Source: Roseomonas sp. E05
GTDB lineage: Bacteria; Pseudomonadota; Alphaproteobacteria; Acetobacterales; Acetobacteraceae
Length of the DNA stretch: 64,000 nucleotides
NCBI RefSeq assembly: GCF_030063475.1
Contig: NZ_JASIRT010000009.1
Span: forward strand, 123,765-187,764
Direction of reading: 5' to 3'
The position numbers and the translations under genes are program-made. Below the pieces are notes generated by a model that searched no databases, was not told where the DNA came from, and saw nothing but the letters and a program-made list of their open reading frames with translations. Below, one piece after another: positions 43,447 through 53,061 of this stretch; positions within the stretch are counted from its first letter, which is position 1, and each line of letters begins with the position of its first letter.

Positions 43447-45089
43447 TGCCCGGCACCCCCAGGCCCACCGACGCGCACGCCTTCGCCGCCGGTGTTGATG
43501 CCGGCGCCATGATGGAGACGCTGCGTGGCTTCGCGCACTGGCGGAAGCTGACCGGCACGCCGGAGGAGCTGGAGAGCCTGCGCTACCTGCAGGGCAAGCT
43601 CGACTCCTACGGCTACCGCACCGAGCTGCTGCACCACGAGGCCTATGTCAGCCTGCCCGGCCCGGCGCGGGTGGAGGTGGATGGCGCCCCGCTCACCGCC
43701 ATCACCCATTCCATGTCGCAGTCCTCGCCGGCCGGCGGGCTGCGCGGCCCGTTGGTGGATCTGGGGGAGGGGACGGAGGCGGATTTCACCGGCCGCGACC
43801 TCGCCGGCGCCATCCTGCTGCTGGACGGCATCGCCAGCCCGGCGGCGGCGCACCGCGCCAGCCGGGCCGGCGCGGCGGGGACGCTGCATGTCAGCCCGCA
43901 CGAGCATATCCACGAGATGTGCATCTCGCCCGTCTGGGGCAGCCCCTCGGTCGAGACGGCGGCCGCCCTGCCGCGCACCGTTGCCGTGACGGTCTCCCGG
44001 GCGGACGGCGCCGCGCTGCGCGCCCGGCTGGCCCGTGGCGAGACGCCGGAGGTGGTGCTGCATGCCGTGGTGGACACGGGCTGGCGTCCGATCCCGCTGC
44101 TGGTGGCGGAGCTGGATGCGCCGGACCCCGAAGCGCCCTTCATCCTGTTCTCCGGCCATCACGACACCTGGTATGAGGGCGTGATGGACAATGGCGCCGC
44201 CAATGCCACCATGCTGGAGGTGGCGCGGCTGGCGGCACCGCACCACGCCGCCTGGCGCCGGGGCCTGCGCTTCTGCTTCTGGTCCGGCCACTCGCAGGGG
44301 CGCTATGCCGGCTCCGCCTGGTATGCCGACACGCATTGGGCGGAGCTGGAGGCGCGCTGCGCCGTGCATGTGAACGTCGATTCCACCGGCGGCATCGGCG
44401 CGACGGTGCTGGACGAGGCGCCGAGCGACGGCGCGCTCGCCGGCTTCGCCGCCGCTGTGTTGCAGGACGAACTGCACCTGCCGCACCAGGGAAAGCGAAA
44501 CGGGCGCAACGGCGACCAGTCCTTCTGGGGCATCGGCGTGCCGAGCCTGTTCAGCACGCTGAGCCATCAGCCGCCTGCACCGGTGAGGATGCGCAACCCT
44601 CTGGGCTGGTGGTGGCACACGCCGCAGGACCTGCTGGACAAGATCGACCCGGACTTCCTGGCGCGCGATACCCGCGTCTATGCGCATGCGGTCTGGCGCC
44701 TGCTGACCGATCGCGTACTGCCGCTCGACCATGCCGTCACCGCCGAAGCGCTGCTGCGGGAGCTGGAGCGCTGCGAGACGGAGGCCCTGCCGCTGGGGGA
44801 CCTGCGCGCGCAGGTGGCGGCATTGCGAGACCGGCTGACGGGCGCGCGCCTGGACGATGTGGCCGCGCTGCGCGTCAGCCGCGCGCTGGTGCCGCTCGAC
44901 TACACCAATGGAGACCGCTTCGCGCATGACCCGGCCCTGCCGCAACCGGCCTGGCCGGCGCTGGAGCCGCTGCGCGCCCTGGCGCGCGCCGAGGAGGGCA
45001 GCGAGGCCGCGCGCCTGCTCACCGTCTCGGCCCGCCGGGCGCGGAACCGGGTGGCGCATGCGGTGGGGCAGGCGATAGCGGTTCTCTGA
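43446..45089 (+). CDS. M28-like (aminopeptidase-fold) protein with altered active site
   Basis: 547 residues from the ATG at 43446, overlapping the previous stop. It has an N-terminal PA-like insert, then an M28 zinc-peptidase core: H and D in FSGHHDTWYEGVMDNGAANA, D in VHVNVDSTGGIGATV, and a late His in WWWHTPQDLLDKID. Where M28 enzymes have the catalytic glutamate pair (usually GxEExGLxGS) this protein has WSGHSQGRYAGSAWYAD, with no glutamate. It may be a divergent hydrolase using another base, or a non-peptidase. No signal peptide is seen, so it is cytoplasmic. It is co-transcribed with the ketopantoate-reductase-like gene. Confidence 0.8.
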   Translation: MPGTPRPTDAHAFAAGVDAGAMMETLRGFAHWRKLTGTPEELESLRYLQGKLDSYGYRTELLHHEAYVSLPGPARVEVDGAPLTAITHSMSQSSPAGGLRGPLVDLGEGTEADFTGRDLAGAILLLDGIASPAAAHRASRAGAAGTLHVSPHEHIHEMCISPVWGSPSVETAAALPRTVAVTVSRADGAALRARLARGETPEVVLHAVVDTGWRPIPLLVAELDAPDPEAPFILFSGHHDTWYEGVMDNGAANATMLEVARLAAPHHAAWRRGLRFCFWSGHSQGRYAGSAWYADTHWAELEARCAVHVNVDSTGGIGATVLDEAPSDGALAGFAAAVLQDELHLPHQGKRNGRNGDQSFWGIGVPSLFSTLSHQPPAPVRMRNPLGWWWHTPQDLLDKIDPDFLARDTRVYAHAVWRLLTDRVLPLDHAVTAEALLRELERCETEALPLGDLRAQVAALRDRLTGARLDDVAALRVSRALVPLDYTNGDRFAHDPALPQPAWPALEPLRALARAEEGSEAARLLTVSARRARNRVAHAVGQAIAVL

Positions 45090-45097
45090 GCACCGCT

Positions 45098-45114
45098 GCC
45101 GGGCCTCACCCGGC
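45098..45114. terminator. GC hairpin after the M28-like gene
   Basis: GCCGGG (45098-45103) and CCCGGC (45109-45114) pair around CCTCA, followed by a pyrimidine-rich stretch (CTTCCCTTTCT near 45127). It lies just after the stop and between convergent genes. The rest of the 284-nt gap to 45374 shows nothing else. Confidence 0.5.
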
Positions 45115-45373
45115 CCGGCCGCCGCGCTTCCCTTTCTGGGTCATGCCGCGGTTGCCGGCGGCCTGCGCAACGCCGCCTGCGGCTGCTCCGCCACGCCTGG
45201 AGACGGCCTGGAGTTGCCGCGCCTGATCCCCGACGACCGGTACCATGCCTGGGTTGCTTCCTCATGACCGAGAACCCGAGCCTGTTCCGCGCTCACTTCG
45301 CCAGCGCCCGGATTTTCTGGAGTGGATAACAGGAGGAGGGACATCACGCTGCGGACAGGATGCCCGCCACGAT

Positions 45374-46462
45374 TCAGTCACCCGCCATACACAGGTGCGA
45401 GGGCGCCCAGCAGGCGTATTTCGGGTGATCCGGCGGCAGCGGCAGCGAGACCTGCGTTGCTGTCTCAGCAGAGTGATAGAGTGCCGTCAGCAGCTCCAGC
45501 GAGCGCCGTGCATCCTCCAGCGTCACCGGGAGCGGCCCGCCGCTGTCCAGCGCCAGCGCATAGGCGTGCATCTGCCCGGTGAAGCGCGGCGGTACCGGCT
45601 GCCACTCTGCCAGAGCGGCGGCGATGCGCGCCGCGGACTCCTCGCTCGCGGGGATGATCGCCCAGGGGTCGGCGCCCGGGTCGTAGGGGCCAAGGCTGCT
45701 CTCGAAGGTCACCTCGCGGAAGCAGAGGCGCAGCCGCGTGATCTCCCGTTGCGAGCCGACGGTGGCGGCGACCGAGGCGAGGGCGCCGCTTCGCATCCGC
45801 AGGCTGCCGACCGCGCAGTCCTCCACCTCGATGGGATGAACCCGGCTGGCGGTGGCCGCATAGACCGTCTCCACCGGTCCCATCAGCTCGCAGAGCAGAT
45901 CGTGCGAATGGATGGCGTGCGCGAGCAGCGTTCCGCCCAGTTCGGTGTCGTAGCGGCCCCGCCAGGGGACCGCATAGTAGGCGGCGGCGCGTCGCCAGGC
46001 GGTTTCCACCGTGGCCAGGAACGGATCTCCCGCCAACCCCAGGGCAATGATCCGTCTGGCCTTCTGGAAGCCGTCACCATAGCGGTACTGGAAGATCGGC
46101 ATGACGCGGCCACGCGACTGCGCCTCGGCGGCGATGACGCGGTCCACATCGCGCAGGCAGCCGACCAGCGGCTTTTCGCAGACCACCTCCCGCCCGGCCG
46201 CCAGCGCGGCGAGAACCTGCTCCAGATGCGCGGCGGGCGGCGTGCAGATGTCGATGACGTCCACATCGGGCATCGCGAGCACGGCGGCGAAGTCGGTGAC
46301 CGCGCGGGCGATGCCGTAATCGGCCGCGAAGCCTCGCAGCCGCTCCGGGTCGCGGTCGCAGACCGCAACCACCTCGAAGCGCGCCGGATTGCCGAGATAG
46401 CCTTCCTCCATGTGGCGGCGGCCGATGCCGCAGCCGATGATGGCGACCCGATAGCGCCTCAC
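45374..46462 (-). CDS. Gfo/Idh/MocA family oxidoreductase
   Basis: 362 residues starting at the GTG at 46462, overlapping the preceding stop by 4 nt (GTGA). The NAD fold is VAIIGCGIGRRHMEEGYLGN, and the catalytic-lysine motif is REVVCEKPL. The C-terminal alpha/beta domain has the active-site segment GGTLLAHAIHSHDLLCELMG. It is the last gene of the sugar-transport operon. Enzymes of this family oxidise sugars, inositols or their derivatives at a hydroxyl carbon. An open frame upstream to 46948 reads the neighbour gene out of phase. Confidence 0.88.
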   Translation of the reverse strand: MRRYRVAIIGCGIGRRHMEEGYLGNPARFEVVAVCDRDPERLRGFAADYGIARAVTDFAAVLAMPDVDVIDICTPPAAHLEQVLAALAAGREVVCEKPLVGCLRDVDRVIAAEAQSRGRVMPIFQYRYGDGFQKARRIIALGLAGDPFLATVETAWRRAAAYYAVPWRGRYDTELGGTLLAHAIHSHDLLCELMGPVETVYAATASRVHPIEVEDCAVGSLRMRSGALASVAATVGSQREITRLRLCFREVTFESSLGPYDPGADPWAIIPASEESAARIAAALAEWQPVPPRFTGQMHAYALALDSGGPLPVTLEDARRSLELLTALYHSAETATQVSLPLPPDHPKYACWAPSHLCMAGD

Positions 46463-47514
46463 GCCGCGCCTCCGGCCCGCGCCCAGTCCGGTACCGGCTG
46501 CCTCTCGGCCATGGCCTGCGCGGTGAGCGCCAGCTCCATGGCGCCGAAGCTGCGCGCCTGCGGCATCGCGTTCTCGGTGCGGTCCCGCATGTCGGCGGCG
46601 AAGAGGCGGCCGAAGGGCAGATCGGCCTTGCTGCAGTCGATATGGCGCACGCCGTCGCGGTTCGACAGGAACAGGTGGTCTCCACCTGAGCGGCCGGCCG
46701 GGTCGAGGTACTTCCGCAGCTCGATGCTGCCCTCGGTGCCGAGGATGGTCAGGCGGCCGTCGCCCCAGACGGGCAGGGCCTCGGGCGTGTACCAGTCCAC
46801 CCGTGCATAGCCGGTGACGGTGCCGGCGCGCAGATGCATGTCGCCGAAGTCGCGGAAGGCGGGATGCGCCGGCAGGGCGTGGTTGCCCACCGTGGCCGAG
46901 AGCACCTCGCCCCGCACGGCGCCGGCGAAGAACAGGAACTGCTCGCACTGGTGGCTGGCGATATCGACCAGAATGCCGCCGTTGCGCTCCGGGCGGAAGA
47001 ACCAGTCCGGCCGGGTCGCGGCGCGGATGCGGTGCGGGCCAAGGCCGACAAGGTTGACCACCGCGCCGATGGCGCCGGCGGCCACCAGCTCGGCGGCCTG
47101 CACCGTGGCCCGCTGCGCCAGGTGCTCGGAGAAGAAGACGGCATGGATGCGCCCGGTCTCCGCCTGGACCGCGCGCACCGCCCGCAGTTCCTCGAAGGAC
47201 ACCATGCCGGGCTTATCCACCAGCACGTCCCTGCCGTGCCGCATCGCCGCGATGGCAATGGCGGCGCGGTCGCCGGGGATGGCAGCGCTGACGATCAGCG
47301 CCACGTCCTCCGCCTCCAGCAGTTGCCGTGCCTCCGCGGCGCGCGGCACGTCGGGATAGGCCGCGGCGAAGGCGGCTGCGAGATCGGCCTCCGCCGCATG
47401 GAAGCCGCGGCACACGCCCCCCGCCTCGGCCATGCACTGCATCAGCCCGTGCACATGGTCGTGGTTGATGCCGATGACGGCGAAGCCGAAGGGCGGGGGC
47501 GCCGGCTCAGCCAC
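46459..47514 (-). CDS. Gfo/Idh/MocA family oxidoreductase
   Basis: 351 residues. Its N-terminus, FGFAVIGINHDHVHGLMQCM, is unusual for the family: the glycine-rich loop is GINHDHVHG rather than GxGxxG, as in some members acting on sugar acids. The lysine motif is RDVLVDKPGMVS, and the C-terminal domain has NGGILVDIASHQCEQFLFFA. It overlaps the binding-protein gene by 8 nt and the following oxidoreductase by 4 nt. It probably works on the sugar imported by the operon's transporter. Confidence 0.83.
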   Translation of the reverse strand: MAEPAPPPFGFAVIGINHDHVHGLMQCMAEAGGVCRGFHAAEADLAAAFAAAYPDVPRAAEARQLLEAEDVALIVSAAIPGDRAAIAIAAMRHGRDVLVDKPGMVSFEELRAVRAVQAETGRIHAVFFSEHLAQRATVQAAELVAAGAIGAVVNLVGLGPHRIRAATRPDWFFRPERNGGILVDIASHQCEQFLFFAGAVRGEVLSATVGNHALPAHPAFRDFGDMHLRAGTVTGYARVDWYTPEALPVWGDGRLTILGTEGSIELRKYLDPAGRSGGDHLFLSNRDGVRHIDCSKADLPFGRLFAADMRDRTENAMPQARSFGAMELALTAQAMAERQPVPDWARAGGAA

Positions 47515-48787
47515 GGCTCAGGATGTCCTCCGCCTCGGCGATGAACTGCTTGGCTCCATCGGCCACCGCCATGCGGCCAAAGCCGATCTGCTCGTTCACC
47601 CGGCGCAGCAGCAGGGTGATCTCGCCCGCGCCCTTCGGCGGCGGTGGCGGCAGCGGTCCGACGCGACCGGCGACCAGATCGATGTACTCGACCAGGTCTT
47701 TTGTCTTCTGGTCCTGCCCATCCTTCAACACGGCCCGCTGCGCCGGATCAATCGGCACGCCGCGCTCGATGCTGAGAATGGCGCCGGCCTCGGGATCGGT
47801 GACGAAGAAGTTCAGCAGTTCCACCGCGGCCTCGGGCTTCCGCGACCGGGCATAGACGCTGAGCAGCTGCGAAGGCTTGAGATACTGCCCCGGCGGCGCC
47901 TGGGCGTCGATGGTGGGCAGCATGGTCAGGCCTAGCCGCTCCTGGTTGAGCTGCTGGTAGCCGATCAGCTGGTTGGAATGCGGACAGTCCATTGCCGCCT
48001 TGCCAAGCGAGAGGGCGCTGCTCTCGATGCTGTTCTGATACAGCGCCTGGATATCCGCCGGCACGCAGGCGCCCCGCTTGCGCATCTCATCCCACAGGGC
48101 GAACCACTCGCGGATGTCATCCGTGCCGAAGCCGAGCTTGCCCTCCGGCGTGTAGAGCTGCTTGCCCTTCTGCCGGACGAAGATCTCCAGGATCGGCTCG
48201 CGCATGCCGGAGTCGCAGAGGCCGTAGTAGCTTGTCCGGTTCGCCTTCCGCGTGACCTGTTCGCCGAGCTGTGCAAGCTCGCCCCAGGTGGTGTCGGGTG
48301 TCGGGGGCGCGAGGCCGAGCTCCTTCAGTGCCGTCGCGCTGTAGACCAGGGCCGGGGAATTGGCGCCGAAGTTGACGCCATAAAGCTTGCCGTCGGAGGT
48401 GCGCCCGACATCGAGGAATTTCGGGTCCCAGCCGCCGACCTTCAGCGGGCCGGACAGATACTTGTCCAGCGGCAGCAGCGTATCACGCACCGCGTATTCG
48501 AAGAGATAGCGGTAGTCCATCTGGATCAGGTCGGGTGCGTTGCGGCCGACAACCTGCGTGGCCAGCTTCGGCCAGTAGTCGGACCAGCCCATGCTTTCGC
48601 CGGCAACAGCGATGTCGGAATGCTTCCGGGTGAAGGCCTCAAGCGCGCGGTTGGTGCGGTCGGCGCGCTCGCGGCCTCCCCACCACGCCATCCGCAGGCG
48701 CGTGCTGGCGGCGAATGCGCCACGCGCCGGCCCGCCGAGGAGGGCGGCGGTGCCAAGCCCTGCCAGCATGCTGCGTCTGGTTGTCAT
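47507..48787 (-). CDS. Sugar ABC transporter substrate-binding protein (family 1)
   Basis: 426 residues from the ATG at 48787, with AGGGAGGA upstream. The signal MTTRRSMLAGLGTAALLGGP has a twin-arginine core and cleaves near AFAAS. The mature part starts TRLRMAWWGGRERADRTNRA, typical of UgpB/MalE-like proteins that bind mono- or oligosaccharides. AAMDCPHSNQLIGYQQL and a proline-rich LPPPPPKGAGE stretch lie in the C-terminal lobe. It lies inside the operon, downstream of its permeases and ATPase, separated from the first oxidoreductase by 35 nt. Confidence 0.9.
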   Translation of the reverse strand: MTTRRSMLAGLGTAALLGGPARGAFAASTRLRMAWWGGRERADRTNRALEAFTRKHSDIAVAGESMGWSDYWPKLATQVVGRNAPDLIQMDYRYLFEYAVRDTLLPLDKYLSGPLKVGGWDPKFLDVGRTSDGKLYGVNFGANSPALVYSATALKELGLAPPTPDTTWGELAQLGEQVTRKANRTSYYGLCDSGMREPILEIFVRQKGKQLYTPEGKLGFGTDDIREWFALWDEMRKRGACVPADIQALYQNSIESSALSLGKAAMDCPHSNQLIGYQQLNQERLGLTMLPTIDAQAPPGQYLKPSQLLSVYARSRKPEAAVELLNFFVTDPEAGAILSIERGVPIDPAQRAVLKDGQDQKTKDLVEYIDLVAGRVGPLPPPPPKGAGEITLLLRRVNEQIGFGRMAVADGAKQFIAEAEDILSRG

Positions 48788-48822
48788 GTGTTCCTCCCTT
48801 GCTTTCCTGGTGCGCTGCCGGA

Positions 48823-50085
48823 TCAGTCGGCGGCGACCAGCGCCGCGGATTGTTCCAGCTGTTCCGCGACGGGCACCGCGCGGCCCGTGCGCGCGCTCTC
48901 CAGCGAGGCCACGCCGCACAGCACCGACATGGCGCCCGCGCGGGCACCGGCGCGCTGGTGCAGCGGATCAGGCATGGACGGGTCGAAGAGCATCGCCTGC
49001 AGCCGCCGGTCGCCGCCAAAATGGCCGCCCTTCTCGCGTGGGATCAGGATGCGCTCCGCCTTGCCGAAATTCGGCATGACCAGGATCTCGTCCTGCTCCG
49101 GCACACCGAAGGGAAACTTCTCGTGGTGACGCATCTCGATGCGGCCGCGCCGGCCGTTGAAGGCGAGGTGATGGCCCTCCATCGGCATGCAGGCGTTCAG
49201 CGAATAGGCGACCTGCACGCCGTTCCGGTAGCGCATGGCGACGCTCATCGTGTCGTAGATGTCGATGTCCTCGCGGAAGACGCAGGCGTCACGGACATAG
49301 CCATCCTCGCGCGAGGGGTCCTCATAGAGCATTTCCAGCCAGGGATCGGCCGAGATGTCCAGGTAGAAGTTGCATTCGCCGGCATGCTCGCAGCCCCGGC
49401 AGCGCTCGCCGCGGAACGGTCCGTTGCGGCCGTAATGCCGCAGGCTGCCATTGGCGAAGACCTCCTCCGGGTCGTCGGCGATGTACCAGTTCAGCAGATC
49501 GAAATGATGCGTGGCCTTGTGTACGAACAGGCTGCCGGAGTTCTCCGCATAGGCGTGCCAGCGGCGGAAGTAGTCCGCCCCGTGCCGCGTATCGAGGTAC
49601 CAGTGGAAGTCCACCGAGGTCAGCTCGCCGATAACGCCGGAGAGCAGCAGCTCCTTCAGCTTGGCGGCGAAGGGGGCATGCCGGTAGTTGAAGGCGACAT
49701 GCACCTTGCGGCCGGTACGCGCCTCCGCCTCCAGGATGCGGCGGCATTTCTCGGCCGTGGTCGCCATCGGCTTCTCGGTGATCACGTCGCTTCCCGCCTC
49801 GAGCGCCTGCACGACGAGAGCGTCATGCGTGTCGTCACGGGTGCAGACCATCACCGTGTCGGGTCGCGTGCTGCGCAGCATCTCGCCGAAGTCCTGGAAC
49901 ACCGGCGCGTTGGTGCCGATGGCGCGCTGCGAACGGTGCGCCCGCAGCGTGTTCAGGTCGCAGAGGCCGACCAGATCCACCTCTCCGCCGAGGCGGGCGA
50001 GCAGGTCCTGCCCCCACATGCCGGTGCCGCGATGCCCCGTGCCGACCAGGGCGACACGGTTGGCGGGCTGGGTGTCAGTGAGCAT
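48823..50085 (-). CDS. Gfo/Idh/MocA family oxidoreductase with a cysteine cluster
   Basis: 420 residues from the ATG at 50085. The NAD fold is VALVGTGHRGTGMWGQDLLA, the lysine motif SDVITEKPMATT, and the C-domain segment SLFVHKATHHFDLLNWYIAD. In the middle, C229-x2-C232-x5-C238 (RCRGCEHAGECNFYLD) forms a compact cysteine cluster that could hold a metal; this feature occurs in a subset of larger Gfo/Idh/MocA proteins. It overlaps the ATPase gene by 11 nt. It is one of three such oxidoreductases in the operon. Confidence 0.87.
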   Translation of the reverse strand: MLTDTQPANRVALVGTGHRGTGMWGQDLLARLGGEVDLVGLCDLNTLRAHRSQRAIGTNAPVFQDFGEMLRSTRPDTVMVCTRDDTHDALVVQALEAGSDVITEKPMATTAEKCRRILEAEARTGRKVHVAFNYRHAPFAAKLKELLLSGVIGELTSVDFHWYLDTRHGADYFRRWHAYAENSGSLFVHKATHHFDLLNWYIADDPEEVFANGSLRHYGRNGPFRGERCRGCEHAGECNFYLDISADPWLEMLYEDPSREDGYVRDACVFREDIDIYDTMSVAMRYRNGVQVAYSLNACMPMEGHHLAFNGRRGRIEMRHHEKFPFGVPEQDEILVMPNFGKAERILIPREKGGHFGGDRRLQAMLFDPSMPDPLHQRAGARAGAMSVLCGVASLESARTGRAVPVAEQLEQSAALVAAD

Positions 50086-51187
50086 AGGCGGTTCCCTCAA
50101 GGGCGGGCTGGGCGGGGCGCGGCAGGGCGGCCCCATCCTCCCGGAACAGGTGGCAGTTCGCGGGCTCCAGGAAGACCGGCAGGCAGTCGCCGATGCCGAT
50201 CCGCTGTTGCCCTTCGAGCTGGACGACGAGGTTCTGCTTGTCGGGCAGGCGGCCATGCACCAGGGATGCGCTGCCGAGATGCTCGACCTGCTGCACGCTG
50301 ATCTCGCCGAGCTTCAGCGTGCCGCTGCCGACGCGCAGATGCTCGGGGCGGATGCCGAGGGCGGCGGGGGCCTCCGCGCCGCCGCGCCGGCCGAGCAGAA
50401 GCCGCAGGTCCCCCAGTTCCAGCCGCAGTTCGCCATCCTCGAAGTGCGTGGAGCTCGGCCGCAGCATGTTCATCTTTGGGCTGCCGATGAAGCCGGCGAC
50501 GAACTGGTTGGCAGGCGTGTTGTACAGTTCAAGCGGCGAGCCGATCTGCTCGACCTGGCCGGCACGCAACACGACGATCTTGTCGGCCAGCGTCATCGCT
50601 TCGACCTGATCATGCGTGACATAGATCATCGTATTGCCAAGGCGCCGGTGCAGCTCTGCGATCTCCAGCCGCATCTGCACGCGCAACTCGGCGTCAAGGT
50701 TGGAGAGCGGCTCGTCGAACAGGAAGATGTCGGGGTCGCGCACGATGGCGCGGCCGATCGCGACGCGCTGCCGCTGGCCGCCGGAAAGCTCCTTCGGCTT
50801 GCGGGTGAGCAGGTGGTCGAGTTGCAGCACCGCCGCCGCGCGGCGCACCCGGGCGTCGATCTCCGCCTTCGGCATGCGCGCCGTCTCCAGCGCGAAGGCC
50901 ATGTTGCGGTAGACGTTCATGTGCGGATAGAGCGCGTAGGACTGGAACACCATGGCAATGCCGCGCTGCGCCGCGGGAACGTCGTTCATGCGTGCGCCGC
51001 CGATCTGCAACTCGCCGTCCGAGATGGTCTCCAACCCCGCGATCATTCGCAGCAGGGTTGACTTCCCGCAGCCCGAGGGGCCGACGAAGACGACGAACTC
51101 GCCGGGCGCCACGGTCAGGTTGACATCCCGGAGCACGGTCAGGTTGCCGAAGCGCTTGAAGACATGGTCCAGGGCAAGGCCACTCAT
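50075..51187 (-). CDS. ABC transporter ATP-binding protein, UgpC/MalK type
   Basis: 370 residues from the ATG at 51187 (ATGA overlap with the permease). Walker [10 protein letters not shown] is at residues 36-44, the signature in [19 protein letters not shown], Walker B in [15 protein letters not shown], and the H-loop in [16 protein letters not shown]. The C-terminal regulatory OB/TOBE domain follows, as in MalK and UgpC. It energises the MalF/MalG-like permeases. The frame is open far upstream, but there it reads the permease out of phase. Confidence 0.93.
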   Translation of the reverse strand: MSGLALDHVFKRFGNLTVLRDVNLTVAPGEFVVFVGPSGCGKSTLLRMIAGLETISDGELQIGGARMNDVPAAQRGIAMVFQSYALYPHMNVYRNMAFALETARMPKAEIDARVRRAAAVLQLDHLLTRKPKELSGGQRQRVAIGRAIVRDPDIFLFDEPLSNLDAELRVQMRLEIAELHRRLGNTMIYVTHDQVEAMTLADKIVVLRAGQVEQIGSPLELYNTPANQFVAGFIGSPKMNMLRPSSTHFEDGELRLELGDLRLLLGRRGGAEAPAALGIRPEHLRVGSGTLKLGEISVQQVEHLGSASLVHGRLPDKQNLVVQLEGQQRIGIGDCLPVFLEPANCHLFREDGAALPRPAQPALEGTAYAH

Positions 51188-52035
51188 CGTTTGATCCCCG
51201 TGGTCGCAATGCCGTCGATCAGCAGGCGTTGAAAGAACAGGAAGAACAGGAAGACGGGCAGCAGGCCGAGCACCGACATGGCGAACAGCGCCGGCCAGTC
51301 GGAATCGCCCCCCGAGTCGACAAAGGCGCGCAGGCCGATCTGTGCCGTGTACTGGGTGATGTCGTTCAGGTAGATCAGCGGGCCAAAGAAGTCGTCCCAG
51401 GTCCAGATGAAGGACAGAATGGCGGTGGTCGCCAGTGCCGGAAGTGAAAGCGGCAGCAGCACCTTCCAGTAGATGCGCCAGGGGCTGCAACCGTCCATCA
51501 TGGCGGCCTCGTCCAGCTCCTTCGGAATGCTGCGGAAGAACTGCACCAGCAGGAAGATGAAGAAGGCGTCCGCCGCGAGGAACTTCGGCACCACCAGCGG
51601 CAGGATGGTGTTCACCCAGCCCAGGTTCAGGAACAGCACGTATTGCGGAATCAGCGTCACGTGATACGGGATCATCAGCGTGCCCAGCATCAGCGTGAAC
51701 AGGATGCCCCGCCCGCGGAAGCGCAACCGCGCGAAGGCGTAAGCCGCCAGCGAGCAGGACATCGTGTTGCCAGCCACGGACAGCACGGCGATCACCGCCG
51801 AGTTGGTGAGGAAATGGCCGAAGGTGACTTCCAGGCCGTTCCAACCGCGCCGATAGGCATCAAGGCTGATCCGCTCCGGCAGCAGCGAGATACTGGTGAA
51901 GATGTCCTGCCCCTCGCGGAAGGAGCTGGCCAGCATCCAGAGCAGCGGATAGAGCATGACGAAGGCGGCGGCGGCCAGCAGCAGGTGCCGCGCCAGGCTG
52001 CCCCAGGGCGATCGCGGCGTCACGGCATCATTCAT
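51184..52035 (-). CDS. Sugar ABC transporter permease, MalG-like
   Basis: 283 residues, six helices. It starts [20 protein letters not shown], and the coupling loop is [40 protein letters not shown] is the middle membrane entry and the C-terminus ends [14 protein letters not shown], characteristic of carbohydrate type MalG permeases (QRxxVxGxxxGxxK-like). It overlaps the MalF-like gene by 8 nt and the ATPase gene by 4 nt. Confidence 0.93.
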   Translation of the reverse strand: MNDAVTPRSPWGSLARHLLLAAAAFVMLYPLLWMLASSFREGQDIFTSISLLPERISLDAYRRGWNGLEVTFGHFLTNSAVIAVLSVAGNTMSCSLAAYAFARLRFRGRGILFTLMLGTLMIPYHVTLIPQYVLFLNLGWVNTILPLVVPKFLAADAFFIFLLVQFFRSIPKELDEAAMMDGCSPWRIYWKVLLPLSLPALATTAILSFIWTWDDFFGPLIYLNDITQYTAQIGLRAFVDSGGDSDWPALFAMSVLGLLPVFLFFLFFQRLLIDGIATTGIKR

Positions 52036-52963
52036 CGTAATGCACCCAGTAGCGCGCGCTGAGGAAGGAGATGGCGGTGAAGGTGCCGATGATCAGCACC
52101 AGGATCCAGGCCAGTGCCGAGGCATAGCCCATGCGGAAATTGCCGAAGGCCTCCTGGTAGAGGTACAGCGTGTAGAACAGCGTCGCATTGATCGGGCCGC
52201 CGCCGCCGTCGCTGATGATGAAGGCCGGCGTGAAGGCCTTGAAGGCGTCGATCACCTGCACGATGGCGTTGAAGAAGATGATGGGCGTCAGCAGCGGCAG
52301 GGTAATGCGGAAGAACTGCCGGCGACGCGAAGCACCGTCGAGGCTGGCGGCCTCGTAGAGGTCCTGCGGGATCTGCCGCAGGCCGGCGAGGAAGATGATC
52401 ATCGGGCTGCCGAACTGCCATACGCCCAGCACCACCAGCGTGTAGATCGCCGTGTCCGGATCGGCGATCCAGCTTGGTCCGTGCAGCCCGACCAATGCCA
52501 GAAGCCGGTTCAGCAGCCCGCTGCCGGAGAAGATCTCGCGCCACAACACGGCAATGGCGACGCTGCCCCCCAGCAGGGAGGGCAGGTAGAAGATGGCGCG
52601 ATAGACGGTGAGGCCGCGCATCCCCTTGTTCAGCACCATCGCCACGCCGAGCGCGAAGGCCAGCTTCAGCGGAACGCTGAGCAGGACATAAGTGAAGGTG
52701 ACGTGGAGCGAAGCCCAGAACTTGGTGTCGATGAAGGCGATGCGGCGGTAGTTCGCCAGCCCGGCCCAGCGTGGATCGGTGATCAGATCGAAATGCGTGA
52801 AGGAGAGGATCAGCGAGGCCACAGCGGGCCCCAGTGTTAGGCCGAAAAAGCCGATCAGCCAGGGCAGGAGGAACAGGTATCCGGCGAGACCATGCCAGCG
52901 TCGGCGCGCCGGCTGGCGGGGGCGGGCTCCAGCCAGGGCCGGTCTAGCGAGGCTTGCGAGCAT
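52028..52963 (-). CDS. Sugar ABC transporter permease, MalF-like
   Basis: 311 residues if it starts at the ATG at 52963; a TTG at 52981 is the only other in-frame option, and neither has a clear ribosome site. The first helix is LAGYLFLLPWLIGFFGLTLG, and the coupling loop is QDLYEAASLDGASRRRQFFR. The C-terminus ends [12 protein letters not shown]. It is the first gene of the seven-gene operon, transcribed from the 451-nt region that contains the ATGACGTC repeats. Confidence 0.9.
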   Translation of the reverse strand: MLASLARPALAGARPRQPARRRWHGLAGYLFLLPWLIGFFGLTLGPAVASLILSFTHFDLITDPRWAGLANYRRIAFIDTKFWASLHVTFTYVLLSVPLKLAFALGVAMVLNKGMRGLTVYRAIFYLPSLLGGSVAIAVLWREIFSGSGLLNRLLALVGLHGPSWIADPDTAIYTLVVLGVWQFGSPMIIFLAGLRQIPQDLYEAASLDGASRRRQFFRITLPLLTPIIFFNAIVQVIDAFKAFTPAFIISDGGGGPINATLFYTLYLYQEAFGNFRMGYASALAWILVLIIGTFTAISFLSARYWVHYDE

Positions 52964-53037
52964 GATGGCAGGCCGCTGCAACGGCGGTTTTCATGAACAT
53001 TCCCTCTCGCGGCTCATTGTTCCGCTTGTCCGATCAC

Positions 53038-53061
53038 ATGACGTCCTAGCGTATGACGTCA
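53038..53061. promoter_or_regulatory. Paired ATGACGTC sites upstream of the sugar operon
   Basis: ATGACGTC occurs at 53038-53045 and again at 53053-53060, 15 nt apart. TGACGTC (53039-53045) and GACGTCA (53055-53061) also form an inverted repeat, each half containing the palindrome GACGTC. It lies about 80 nt upstream of the MalF-like gene, between it and the divergent dehydrogenase. The rest of the 52964-53414 gap shows no gene. Confidence 0.45.
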
